The notes below the pieces were generated by a model, which saw only the letters and a list, made by a program, of their open reading frames with translations, had not been told where the DNA came from and did not search any database. Shown here piece by piece: positions 16,620 through 23,859 of a DNA stretch of 23,859 nucleotides; position 1 is the first letter of the stretch, and every line of letters begins with the position of its first letter. This DNA is from Flavobacteriaceae bacterium (lineage in GTDB: Bacteria; Bacteroidota; Bacteroidia; Flavobacteriales; Flavobacteriaceae): positions 1 through 23,859 of the forward strand of contig JAKIUU010000036.1 of the NCBI GenBank assembly GCA_021647405.1, given 5' to 3'. The translations under genes were made by a program, and so were the position numbers.

Positions 16620-17072
16620 ATGAAAAGAATTATTTTAAGCGCCTTGTTGCTAGTAGCAACAGGATTAAGCGTAAATGCGCAAGGAGTAGAGTACAAAGTT
16701 ATAACAAGTATTGAATCTATTATCCCCAGTGGTTTAGGACGTTCTAGATTGATATCTGTCAATGATACAAGAAATTATAAAGATTTTACTTCAACACAGT
16801 CTAAGAGCAATAAGAGTAGAAATAAATCTAAAAGAGGCAATATGAGGGTTAAAGGTTTTGATGAAACAAAACTTTTGAATTTTTACAATGTAGCGGGTAT
16901 CAGATTTCAAAACATAGCCACAAATGATGCTTTAATTACATCAAAAATTAATACCATGGTTGCTGATGGTTGGGATTTGGCTTTTGTAACAAGCGCTGTA
17001 GAGAGCGATGCAGGAAAGGATGATGGCAAAGGTATTTTTATAACACGTTATATTTTTAAGAAAGCCAACTAA
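16620..17072 (+). CDS. Small secreted protein, DUF4177-like
   Basis: I start this gene at the ATG at 16620 (150 residues), which opens on a clear signal peptide (MKRIILSALLLVATGLSVNA, then Q); a longer upstream frame overlaps rsgA and is not real. The mature part begins GVEYKVITSIES, contains a Ser/Lys/Asn-rich basic insert (about residues 58-76), and ends with NTMVADGWDLAFVTSAV (about 111-127) and FITRYIFKK. The 'YKV ... GW-L-V ... YIFKK' pattern resembles the small DUF4177 fold. This similarity is by eye and the function is unknown. It is divergent from rsgA with 82 bases between them; I see no exact -7 box there. It ends at a bidirectional terminator. Confidence 0.75.
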   Translation: MKRIILSALLLVATGLSVNAQGVEYKVITSIESIIPSGLGRSRLISVNDTRNYKDFTSTQSKSNKSRNKSKRGNMRVKGFDETKLLNFYNVAGIRFQNIATNDALITSKINTMVADGWDLAFVTSAVESDAGKDDGKGIFITRYIFKKAN

Positions 17073-17085
17073 ATAATTTATAAGC

Positions 17086-17123
17086 AAAACAAAGCCCGCA
17101 ATATTTATTGCGGGCTTTGTTTT
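17086..17123. terminator. Bidirectional terminator, 16-bp stem
   Basis: Arms AAAACAAAGCCCGCAA (17086-17101) and TTGCGGGCTTTGTTTT (17108-17123) pair perfectly around a 6-base loop. It lies between the convergent DUF4177-like gene and the dipeptidyl peptidase gene and should stop both transcripts. Confidence 0.92.
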
Positions 17124-17141
17124 AAGTACATACAAAGTACT

Positions 17142-19154
17142 TTAATTTTCGCTTGGTAAAGTAGAATACAATTCGGCGTAGTCTAACATTTGTTTCGCAA
17201 AATTATCAGGATAGGTAACTATTACATCCAAAATATTGCCTTCGCTGTCAATACTAGGTACCAACACAGGATTTATAAAACCACCGTAAGGAGCCGAAGT
17301 AAATTTACTGTTACGCGCTAAAATTTCTTTGTGTAATTCTTGATCTACTTTTACACCATAAGTTTCGACCAAAGCTTTAGCCGCATCAAAGTCGCCTTCA
17401 GATTTTATACGTTGTATCTCTTTTAAAAGTTGTCCGAATAAATTGCGTAAAGCTTTATAGTCATTTATTTTAAAATAGGTTTTTCCATCTTTTTTAATTT
17501 TTTCAATAACATTGGCGTCTTTTCCTTTTTCAAAGGCCCAAGATGCTACTAATTGTCGGTTTCGCATGTGTGCTTCTTCTATGTCATCGCCAAGGTTTAA
17601 ACGGATTAACTGTGTTATTAAACCATTTCTTATATAGCCATCAAAAGCTACTTTACCTATGGCATCGGCATCGGGCGAGAGGCCAAGATCAACTAATTTT
17701 TGACCTGGTAAATAGTACAGACCCATCAAATCTGCACGGGCTTCCTCTAGAGTAGATGAATAATTTTTCATGGTTTCTTTAGGGGTGCCTACACCTGGAT
17801 TTATCTGACCACTGGCGTGGCCAATTACTTCGTGTAAAGCGGTGTGGAGCTTATCGGCTAATTGCCCATATTTTTTTTCTAGAGCCACTTCTTCGTCAGA
17901 ATAAGCAAATTCTTCTAAACGACCACTTGAACCAGCATTGCTGTAGGCCTCAATAATATTGCCCAATGAAACTGATTTTGATCCATGAGAAGCCCTAATC
18001 CAGTTGGAGTTGGGTAGATTTACTCCTATGGGTGTTGAAGGAGACGAATCGCCAGCCTCGCCAGCCACATTTACTGTTTTATAAGAAACGCCTACAACAT
18101 TTTTCTTTTTATGAGCATCCATAATAGGCGAATTGTCTTCGAACCATTGGACATTTTTGGCCAAAACATCCATTTTTTTACTCATTTCAAAATCCTTAAT
18201 TTGAACGATGGTTTCGTAAGAACCTCTATAACCTTTTGGGTCGTTATAAACTTCAATAAAGCTGTTGATATAATCAATATCGCCTTCGGTAGTTTCTGCC
18301 CATGCAATATTGTAATCATCCCATATTTTTAAATCACCTGTTTTGTAATAGCTGATTAATAATTCGAAGGCTTTGGCTTGTTTGTCATTTTCGGCAACGT
18401 CTTTGGCTTTTTCTAACCAAAAAATAATTTTATCGATGGCTTTGCCATAAAGACCCCCACTTTTCCAAACTTTTTCTACTATTTTACCATTTTCTTTTAC
18501 CAATTTTGAGTTTAATCCAAATGACAGAGGTTTGTCAGGGTTTGGACTTTTCTTAGCCTTATAAAAAGCATCTACATCGGCTTCGGTAATATCGGGGCCA
18601 TAAAAATTGATAGCAGACCCTAAAACAAGTCCTTTGCTGGCATCTAAATTTACTTTTTTGGTGTCTTTGTCGTTAAAAATAACTTCAAAAGCAGCGTCGT
18701 TTAATTTGGTATGTGTTTTTTTAAGTAAATCAGTCAGGTACTCTTTAGAAAAATTGGGTTTAAATTTGACGTTAGAGTAGTGGTGATGTATGCCATTAGA
18801 AAACCAAATACGTTTTAAATATATTTCTAAATTCTTCCATTCATCCGAGTCTTTGTCGCCATTATATTTTTTATAAACACGTTCTAAAGCACGTCTTATG
18901 GCTAAATTATAACGGTAATTTTGATCGTACATAATATCCCTTCCAGACAGGCCTGCTTGGGTGAGATAATAGACCAATTCTTTTTGCTTTAAGCTCAGTT
19001 TATCAAAGTCAGGAATTTGATAACGAAGTATTTTTATATCGGCAAATTGTTCTGAAAAATTATTGAATTTTGTTTCTTTTGCAGCCTTATTTTTTGAGCA
19101 CGAAATCAAAAATAAGGAGAGCATTAATAATACGAGCGTGGATTTAAGTTTCAT
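17142..19154 (-). CDS. Dipeptidyl peptidase III (M49) lipoprotein
   Basis: This 670-residue zinc peptidase of family M49 removes dipeptides from the N-termini of short peptides. The zinc motif HEVIGH (residues 441-446) and the second motif EEARAD (470-475, ligand Glu471) correspond to HELLGH and EECRAE of the classical enzymes; the Cys to Ala and Glu to Asp changes are conservative. The N-terminus is a lipoprotein signal with lipobox LISC and Cys19, so the protein is predicted to be lipid-anchored in the envelope rather than cytosolic. Length agrees with Bacteroidota homologues (about 670-680). It is monocistronic: a perfect -7 box lies upstream and a terminator downstream. It probably helps digest peptides in the periplasm. 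Confidence 0.92.
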   Translation of the reverse strand: MKLKSTLVLLMLSLFLISCSKNKAAKETKFNNFSEQFADIKILRYQIPDFDKLSLKQKELVYYLTQAGLSGRDIMYDQNYRYNLAIRRALERVYKKYNGDKDSDEWKNLEIYLKRIWFSNGIHHHYSNVKFKPNFSKEYLTDLLKKTHTKLNDAAFEVIFNDKDTKKVNLDASKGLVLGSAINFYGPDITEADVDAFYKAKKSPNPDKPLSFGLNSKLVKENGKIVEKVWKSGGLYGKAIDKIIFWLEKAKDVAENDKQAKAFELLISYYKTGDLKIWDDYNIAWAETTEGDIDYINSFIEVYNDPKGYRGSYETIVQIKDFEMSKKMDVLAKNVQWFEDNSPIMDAHKKKNVVGVSYKTVNVAGEAGDSSPSTPIGVNLPNSNWIRASHGSKSVSLGNIIEAYSNAGSSGRLEEFAYSDEEVALEKKYGQLADKLHTALHEVIGHASGQINPGVGTPKETMKNYSSTLEEARADLMGLYYLPGQKLVDLGLSPDADAIGKVAFDGYIRNGLITQLIRLNLGDDIEEAHMRNRQLVASWAFEKGKDANVIEKIKKDGKTYFKINDYKALRNLFGQLLKEIQRIKSEGDFDAAKALVETYGVKVDQELHKEILARNSKFTSAPYGGFINPVLVPSIDSEGNILDVIVTYPDNFAKQMLDYAELYSTLPSEN

Positions 19155-19180
19155 GATATGAATTTGTAGATTAAGAGTTT

Positions 19181-19188
19181 CAAAGATA
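19181..19188 (-). promoter_or_regulatory. Bacteroidota -7 box for the dipeptidyl peptidase III gene
   Basis: The minus strand reads TATCTTTG, the preferred flavobacterial form, ending 26 bases before the ATG. No TTG is found at the expected -33 position. Confidence 0.55.
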
Positions 19189-19243
19189 ACTAAAATAACG
19201 CTTTAAACTATTGTGAATGGTGTGATTTTACCACGCAAATAAG

Positions 19244-19816
19244 CTAGCTTAGTTCTTTATATCTAAAACAATTTGTCACATGGTCGTTTACCATGCCAGT
19301 TGCTTGCATGTGGGCATAAATTACAGTTGAACCCACAAACTTAAAACTCCGTTTTTTGAGGTCTTTAGAGAGCTTATCTGACAGCACTGTTGTTGCTGGA
19401 ATTTCACTTAGGCTCTTGCGTTTGTTTACAATAGGTTTGCCATTGGTAAATTGCCAGATATATTTGGCAAACGACCCAAATTTATCTTGAATTTCTATAA
19501 AAGCTTTGGCATTGCTTATGGTGGCTTTTATTTTTAGTTTATTGCGGATGATACCCGCATTTTGCATTAAGGATTCGAATTTTTGTTCGTTGTAATTAGC
19601 AATTTTCTGACAGTCAAAATTATCAAAAGCTTTTCTAAAATTTTCACGTTTTCTCAAAACAGTAATCCAACTCAAGCCTGCTTGAAAAGTTTCGAGAATT
19701 AAAAATTCAAATAGTTTGGCATCATCATAAACAGGAGTGCCCCACTCATTGTCATGATAAGACATGTATAAAGGGTCTTTTTCGCACCACGAACAGCGAT
19801 TAATTTGTTTTTCCAT
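19244..19816 (-). CDS. tag: DNA-3-methyladenine glycosylase I
   Basis: Tag excises 3-methyladenine from alkylated DNA as the first step of base-excision repair. I start at the ATG at 19816 (190 residues, MEKQINRCSWC); an in-frame ATG at 19834 is possible but falls within or upstream of the predicted promoter. The motif RCSWCEKDPLYMSYHDNEWG (7-26) supplies zinc ligands Cys8 and His21, and GMVNDHVTNC (174-183) supplies His179 and Cys183. Glu42 in LETFQAGLSWITVL lies in the base-recognition pocket, and GSTVIYAHMQATG (162-174) is conserved. Length matches E. coli Tag. A 12-base palindrome spans the stop codon but is too short to be a clear terminator. The call is secure. Confidence 0.95.
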   Translation of the reverse strand: MEKQINRCSWCEKDPLYMSYHDNEWGTPVYDDAKLFEFLILETFQAGLSWITVLRKRENFRKAFDNFDCQKIANYNEQKFESLMQNAGIIRNKLKIKATISNAKAFIEIQDKFGSFAKYIWQFTNGKPIVNKRKSLSEIPATTVLSDKLSKDLKKRSFKFVGSTVIYAHMQATGMVNDHVTNCFRYKELS

Positions 19817-19821
19817 AGTGT

Positions 19822-19829
19822 CAAAAATA
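19822..19829 (-). promoter_or_regulatory. Bacteroidota -7 box very close to the tag start
   Basis: The minus strand reads TATTTTTG, an exact TAnnTTTG match, ending only 5 bases before the ATG at 19816. If used, the transcript would start at or within a few bases of the ATG. No -33 TTG is visible. Confidence 0.45.
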
Positions 19830-19847
19830 CGCATTTGGAATTAAAAA

Positions 19848-19881
19848 AAATCGCCTTAGCAAATTTTTGCTAAGGCGATTT
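19848..19881 (-). terminator. Rho-independent terminator after pckA
   Basis: AAATCGCCTTAGCAAA (19848-19863) pairs with TTTGCTAAGGCGATTT (19866-19881) in a 15-16-bp stem with a tiny loop. On the minus strand it is followed by a run of eight or more T, so it ends pckA transcription before tag. Confidence 0.92.
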
Positions 19882-19900
19882 ACAGTTAAGTTTATTGTAT

Positions 19901-21523
19901 TTACAATTGTGGTCCAGCAGCTATTAAGGCTTTTCCTTCTTCGTTATCGGTGTATTTACCAAAGTTTTCGATAAATAATTTGGCCAATTTAGTAGCTCTG
20001 GTATTCCATTCTTCAACATCGCTGTAAGTATCTCTTGGGTCTAGTATATCTGTGTGTACTTTTGCTAATTCGGTAGGAATTTCTAAATTAAATATGGGTA
20101 ATATTTTTGTTTCAGCTTTATCAATTGAACCATCTAAAATACGGTCTATAATGGCTCTGGTATCTTGAATAGAAATACGTTTACCTGTGCCATTCCAACC
20201 GGTATTAACCAAATAGGCACTTGCATTATGGGCGGTCATCTTTTTGACCAATTCTTTGCCGTATTGTGTTGGGTGTAACGATAAAAAGGCTTCGCCAAAA
20301 CAGGCCGAGAATGTGGGTGTTGGTTCGGTTACACCTCTTTCTGTTCCTGCCAATTTAGCTGTAAATCCAGATAGGAAATGGTATTTTGTTTGCTCGGGAG
20401 TTAGTTTGGCTACGGGTGGCATTACGCCAAAAGCATCAGCCGTTAAGAAAATAACTTTAGAGGCATGACCTGCTTTTGATACGGGTTTAACAATATTATC
20501 AATGTGATAAATGGGGTAAGAAACACGTGTGTTTTGAGTTGTAGAACCGTCAGTAAAATCAATAACACCATTGGCACCAACTGTAACATTTTCTAAAAGA
20601 GCATCTTTTTTAATGGCGCCAAAAATATCTGGTTCGGCTTCTTTATCAAGATTAATTGTCTTGGCGTAACAGCCACCTTCAAAGTTAAAGACCCCTTCGT
20701 CATCCCATCCGTGTTCATCATCGCCAATTAATTTGCGTTTTGGGTCGGTCGATAAGGTTGTTTTTCCTGTTCCAGACAGGCCAAAGAAAATAGCCACATC
20801 ACCATTTTTTCCTTTGTTAGCAGAGCAATGCATGGCTGCCATCCCGTTTAACGGAAGGTAATAATTCATCATAGCAAACATGCCTTTTTTCATTTCGCCA
20901 CCATACCATGAGCCGCCAATAACTTGTATTTTTTCGGTCAAATTAAAGGCTATAAACACTTCGGAATTTAATTGGTGTTTTTTCCATTGAGAATTGCTTG
21001 TTTGTGATCCGTTGAGAACAACAAAATCTGGTTCGCCAAAATTAATAAGTTCTTCTTTGGTAGGACGGATGAACATATTTTTTACAAAATGTGCCTGCCA
21101 AGCTACTTCAACAATAAAGCGTACTTTTAAGCGGGTATCTTCATTGGCACCACAAAAAGCATCTACAACATATAGTTTTTTTTCAGAAAGCTCTTCTAAT
21201 ACATTTTCTTTTAAATCGCTCCAAATTTCTTGAGAGATAGGTTTGTTATCGTTTTTTGCTCTGTCTGATGTCCACCAAATAGTGTCTTTTGTAATGGCAT
21301 CTTTAACAATGTATTTGTCTTTTGGCGAACGGCCAGTAAATTTACCTGTCATTACATTAATGGCGCCTAACTCGGTTAATTCGCCTTTGCTAAAGCCTTT
21401 TAAGCTTGGGTCTAACTCGTCTTTATATAACATTTCAAAAGACGGATTGTAAAGAACTTCTTTAATATTTTTAATCCCCAAATCATTTAATGAGGTTAAA
21501 ATTGATTTTTTTAAGGCTTCCAT
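19901..21523 (-). CDS. pckA: Phosphoenolpyruvate carboxykinase (ATP)
   Basis: PckA interconverts oxaloacetate and ATP with phosphoenolpyruvate, CO2 and ADP, the entry to gluconeogenesis. The 540-residue protein has the same length and active-site numbering as the E. coli enzyme: Arg65 (TGRSPKDK), Tyr207 and Lys213 (GGSWYGGEMKKGMF), His232, the kinase-1a loop GLSGTGKTTLS (248-258, Lys254), the metal-binding GDDEHGW with Asp268 and Asp269, and Arg333 (NTRVSYP). The ATG at 21523 is the natural start. It is monocistronic, with a strong terminator downstream. The 81-base upstream region has only a 7-of-8 -7 match (TAAATTTA) and no clear regulator site. The call is secure. Confidence 0.98.
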   Translation of the reverse strand: MEALKKSILTSLNDLGIKNIKEVLYNPSFEMLYKDELDPSLKGFSKGELTELGAINVMTGKFTGRSPKDKYIVKDAITKDTIWWTSDRAKNDNKPISQEIWSDLKENVLEELSEKKLYVVDAFCGANEDTRLKVRFIVEVAWQAHFVKNMFIRPTKEELINFGEPDFVVLNGSQTSNSQWKKHQLNSEVFIAFNLTEKIQVIGGSWYGGEMKKGMFAMMNYYLPLNGMAAMHCSANKGKNGDVAIFFGLSGTGKTTLSTDPKRKLIGDDEHGWDDEGVFNFEGGCYAKTINLDKEAEPDIFGAIKKDALLENVTVGANGVIDFTDGSTTQNTRVSYPIYHIDNIVKPVSKAGHASKVIFLTADAFGVMPPVAKLTPEQTKYHFLSGFTAKLAGTERGVTEPTPTFSACFGEAFLSLHPTQYGKELVKKMTAHNASAYLVNTGWNGTGKRISIQDTRAIIDRILDGSIDKAETKILPIFNLEIPTELAKVHTDILDPRDTYSDVEEWNTRATKLAKLFIENFGKYTDNEEGKALIAAGPQL

Positions 21524-21604
21524 TTATTTTGTTTTTCTTATTAAATTCAAGTTAAATTTATGTAAAATTCGGTTTTATTACCCATGATTTTTGTCATTTT
21601 ATAT

Positions 21605-21976
21605 TTATTTATTTTTTAGAAACACAAATATCATTTTAGCCCATCCCAACATAAAAAACAAGCCGCCCATAGGTGTGATAAACCATATGAATTTCGGATT
21701 TATTCCGCCAATAGTAATGGCGTAAATAGAGCCTGAAAAAAATAAAATACCTGCAAATATTAAATAACTAATTATATTCTTAGACTTATTAGAAAAAGCA
21801 CTGTAGGTGTTTATAAAAAGCAGTAGCAAAACATGATACATCTGGTATCTTACACCTGTTTCAAAACTTTTAAGAGACTCAGGATTTAGACTTTCTTTAA
21901 GTGCATGTGCTCCGAAAGCACCTAGCATAATGGCTGATAATCCGAGAAAAGCAGTAATTATTAAATTTTTATTCAT
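21605..21976 (-). CDS. DUF423 small integral membrane protein (YgdD-like)
   Basis: The 123-residue protein has four hydrophobic helices (about 5-24, 46-60, 68-88 and 97-119). It shows DUF423 hallmarks: LGAFGAHALKESL (18-30), FETGVRYQMYHVLLL (38-52), and the C-terminal TPMGGLFFMLGW (101-112). Proteins of this family are inner-membrane proteins of unknown function found throughout bacteria. It is monocistronic and divergent from the DUF2007 gene, with a -7 box at 21994-22001. Nothing is unusual about it, and family membership is clear. Confidence 0.92.
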   Translation of the reverse strand: MNKNLIITAFLGLSAIMLGAFGAHALKESLNPESLKSFETGVRYQMYHVLLLLFINTYSAFSNKSKNIISYLIFAGILFFSGSIYAITIGGINPKFIWFITPMGGLFFMLGWAKMIFVFLKNK

Positions 21977-21993
21977 CTTTAAAAAGATTTAGG

Positions 21994-22001
21994 CAAAATT
22001 A
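21994..22001 (-). promoter_or_regulatory. Bacteroidota -7 box for the DUF423 gene
   Basis: The minus strand reads TAATTTTG, an exact TAnnTTTG match, ending 17 bases before the ATG. There is no TTG at -33. Confidence 0.45.
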
Positions 22002-22056
22002 AAAATTTTAGTTAGAAAAACAGCTTTTTTAATTAAAAAATAGCAGCAGAATAGCC

Positions 22057-22064
22057 TATATTTG
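22057..22064 (+). promoter_or_regulatory. Bacteroidota -7 box very close to the DUF2007 gene start
   Basis: TATATTTG matches TAnnTTTG exactly and ends 6 bases before the ATG at 22071, so the transcript would begin at or next to the start codon. No -33 TTG is visible. Confidence 0.5.
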
Positions 22065-22070
22065 TAATGT

Positions 22071-22295
22071 ATGGAATTTGACAAAAATAGTTTAATAACA
22101 GTTTATACCTCATCGTTTTCGCACGAAATATACCTTGCCAAAAACAAGCTAGAATTAGAAGGGATTGAGAGCTTTGTATTTGATGACAATTTAACGTCAA
22201 CTATTGGCACAGCATTTATAGAGGAATACAAACTAAAGGTTAGATCAAAAAACTTTGAAGAAACCAAAACAATTTTAAGTCTTCATAAAATTTAA
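22071..22295 (+). CDS. DUF2007 'putative signal transducing' small protein
   Basis: This 74-residue soluble protein matches the DUF2007 pattern: an opening strand ITVYTSSFSHEIYLAKNKLE (residues 9-28), the central GIESFVFDDN (about 31-40), and a closing EEYKLKVRSKNFEETKTIL. The fold is a small alpha/beta unit related to PII-like or ferredoxin-like domains. The family name 'signal transducing' is a database label without a firm experimental role, so the function is unknown. It is complete, with no signal peptide. It lies 56 bases upstream of the saccharopine-dehydrogenase-like gene on the same strand; a separate imperfect -7 box between them suggests that they may be transcribed independently. 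Confidence 0.85.
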   Translation: MEFDKNSLITVYTSSFSHEIYLAKNKLELEGIESFVFDDNLTSTIGTAFIEEYKLKVRSKNFEETKTILSLHKI

Positions 22296-22321
22296 ATAAG
22301 TATTTTTTTTAATTAAAAGCG

Positions 22322-22329
22322 TACTTTCG
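22322..22329 (+). promoter_or_regulatory. Imperfect -7 box before the saccharopine-dehydrogenase-like gene
   Basis: TACTTTCG matches TAnnTTTG at seven of eight positions and ends 22 bases before the ATG at 22352. Use of this site would place the upstream in-frame TTG (22331) at or before the transcript start, favouring the ATG. Confidence 0.3.
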
Positions 22330-22351
22330 TTTGACTAAAAAGCCATTTAAA

Positions 22352-23722
22352 ATGCGAAAAATATTGATAATTGGTGCAGGTAAATCATCGGCTTCTTTAA
22401 TACGCTACCTGCTAGAGGAATCGGATAAAGAAAACCTTCAAATAATAGTTGGCGATAAGTCTGTTGAAGCTGTTCTATCTAAAACTAAAAATCACAAGAA
22501 TTCTAAAGCGATAAAACTCGATGTATTTGACAAAGAAAACCGTCAAGCAGAAATAAAAAAGGCCGATATAATTATCTCTATGTTGCCAGCAAGATTTCAT
22601 CTTGAAGTAGCTAAAGATTGCCTGAGATTTGGCAAAAACTTGGTTACACCCTCTTATATTAGCAATGAAATGCAAGCCTTAAATGCAGATGTTGTTGCCA
22701 AAGGTTTGGTTTTTATGAATGAAATTGGTGTCGACCCAGGTATTGATCATATGAGCGCCATGCAGGTTATTGATAATATTCGTGCCAAAGGCGGAAAAAT
22801 TCTATTGTTCGAGTCGTTTACAGGAGGCTTAGTAGCGCCAGAAAGTGATAATAATTTGTGGCATTATAAATTTACTTGGAATCCTAGAAATGTGGTTGTA
22901 TCTGGACAAGGTTCTGCTGCAAAGTTTATTCAAGAAGGGAAATACAAATACATATCGTATAAAAAACTGTTTAGACGCACCGAAATATTAGAGGTAAATG
23001 GTCATGGTAAATTTGAAGCTTATGCCAATCGTGATTCTCTAAAATACCGCCATATTTATGGTTTAGACGATGTACTAACACTCTATAGGGGCACAATAAG
23101 ACGTGTGGGCTTTTCTAGAGCATGGAATGTTTTTGTACAGCTAGGCATGACAGATGATGACTATATAATGGAAGGATCAGAAAACATGACTTACCGCGAT
23201 TTTACCAATTCTTTTTTAGTTTATAACCCCAACGATTCGGTTGAATTAAAATTACGTCACTATTTAAAAATTGACCAAGATGATATTATTTGGGAGAAAT
23301 TGTTAGAGTTAGATATTTTTAATCCTGATAAAAAAGTGGGAATAAAAAATGCCACACCAGCTCAGATTTTGCAAAAAATTTTAATGGACAAATGGACTTT
23401 ATCAACAGACGATAAAGACATGATAGTTATGATGCATAAATTTGGATACGAATTAAATGGCAAGTGTAAGCAGTTAGAATCTAGTTTGATGGTAAAAGGC
23501 GAAAACCAAACTTTTACAGCTATGGCCAATACCGTTGGGCTGCCAGTAGGTATTGCTACACTAAAAATTTTAAATAAAATAATAACCAAGCCTGGCGTAC
23601 AATTGCCCATTACTAAAGAAGTGTACGGGCCTATTTTAGAGGCCTTAAAAGAATATGGCATCCGTTTTAAGGAAAGAGAAATGCCTTATTTAGGGTATAA
23701 TCCTAATAATATTGTGATTTAG
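22352..23722 (+). CDS. Saccharopine dehydrogenase family protein (LYS9-like)
   Basis: I start at the ATG at 22352 (456 residues), which opens directly on the dinucleotide-binding fold MRKILIIGAGKSSASLIRYL (GAGKSS at 8-13); an in-frame TTG seven codons earlier adds nothing conserved. The substrate-domain signature NEIGVDPGIDHMSAMQ (from residue 123) is the one typical of saccharopine reductase. The C-terminal half (about 135-440) is the saccharopine dehydrogenase catalytic region, ending near MPYLGYN. In other organisms these enzymes act in lysine synthesis or breakdown through saccharopine; in Bacteroidota lysine degradation is the likelier role, but this is inferred. No partner gene lies in the window. 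It has no clear terminator, and nothing else is seen from 23723 to the end. Confidence 0.88.
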   Translation: MRKILIIGAGKSSASLIRYLLEESDKENLQIIVGDKSVEAVLSKTKNHKNSKAIKLDVFDKENRQAEIKKADIIISMLPARFHLEVAKDCLRFGKNLVTPSYISNEMQALNADVVAKGLVFMNEIGVDPGIDHMSAMQVIDNIRAKGGKILLFESFTGGLVAPESDNNLWHYKFTWNPRNVVVSGQGSAAKFIQEGKYKYISYKKLFRRTEILEVNGHGKFEAYANRDSLKYRHIYGLDDVLTLYRGTIRRVGFSRAWNVFVQLGMTDDDYIMEGSENMTYRDFTNSFLVYNPNDSVELKLRHYLKIDQDDIIWEKLLELDIFNPDKKVGIKNATPAQILQKILMDKWTLSTDDKDMIVMMHKFGYELNGKCKQLESSLMVKGENQTFTAMANTVGLPVGIATLKILNKIITKPGVQLPITKEVYGPILEALKEYGIRFKEREMPYLGYNPNNIVI

Positions 23723-23859
23723 TCTGTATAAATAGTCAACCCTCAAAAAGCAATAATCTATCCTAGATCAGGCTATACCTATTTAGAGAATACGTTTTAA
23801 TTTTAAAGAAGCCTATTATTTGTTGTTTTATAACAAGCCAAGAAATAGCTATTTTAAGT

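Noticed and set aside
19240..19251. 12-base perfect palindrome TAAGCTAGCTTA at the tag stop codon
   Set aside because: No loop and no T tract follow it, so it is not a convincing terminator; a single copy does not support an operator or attachment site.
22331..22351. TTG start for the saccharopine-dehydrogenase-like gene
   Set aside because: The seven added residues are unconserved in character, and a -7-like box lies directly before the TTG; the ATG at 22352 starts the Rossmann strand.
23823..23854. Small hairpin (TTGTT/AACAA) and palindrome AAATAGCTATTT at the right end
   Set aside because: Short AT-rich dyads of this size are expected by chance; no T run or coding context supports a terminator, and the region ends at the window edge.
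1..23859. Search for defence islands, phage, insertion sequences, CRISPR arrays, rRNA and tRNA genes
   Set aside because: No direct-repeat arrays, transposase or integrase motifs, or tRNA-like cloverleafs were seen; nearly all bases belong to recognisable core genes.

Overview
This window looks like ordinary core chromosome of a low-GC member of the Bacteroidota, most likely family Flavobacteriaceae. The evidence is threefold. The gene order NAD kinase - PorG - UppS - BamA - OmpH - OmpH - MurI is a hallmark of that class. Most mapped promoters match the Bacteroidota -7 box TAnnTTTG, and Shine-Dalgarno sequences are largely absent. Several proteins belong to families common in Flavobacteriia (DUF3857 transglutaminase pair, DUF6089/PorG, lipoprotein dipeptidyl peptidase III, DUF2007). 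I saw no mobile element, phage gene, CRISPR array, rRNA or tRNA. No stretch without a gene exceeds about 140 bases.

Positions 1-7989 are all on the minus strand and form an envelope-biogenesis block. Read in transcription order it holds a CBS-domain protein and nadK; then porG, uppS and bamA, tightly packed behind one -7 box; then two OmpH/Skp-type periplasmic chaperone genes behind a second promoter; a terminator; and murI, which runs off the left edge. UppS makes the undecaprenyl carrier, MurI supplies D-glutamate for peptidoglycan, BamA and the OmpH proteins insert outer-membrane proteins, and PorG is an outer-membrane part of the type IX secretion machine.

Positions 8035-11102 are on the plus strand: pdxJ and an alpha/beta hydrolase with overlapping stop and start, then tig (trigger factor) behind the best promoter in the window. 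One base after tig comes a 39-codon Cys-rich membrane microprotein of the FeoB-associated type. A 19-bp bidirectional hairpin separates this block from the convergent cluster rsgA - dtd - two DUF3857 transglutaminase-like proteins (11180-16537, minus). A divergent small secreted DUF4177-like protein (16620-17072, plus) faces a lipoprotein dipeptidyl peptidase III across another bidirectional terminator.

The right part carries tag (3-methyladenine glycosylase I), pckA (ATP-dependent PEP carboxykinase), a DUF423 membrane protein, a DUF2007 protein and a saccharopine-dehydrogenase-like enzyme. I did not find a clearly new system. The points most worth a second look are the transglutaminase-like pair (one copy has lost its catalytic Cys and His), the long basic tail on one OmpH protein, the orphan FeoB-associated microprotein coupled to tig, and -7 boxes so close to the starts of tag and the DUF2007 gene that leaderless messages are likely.
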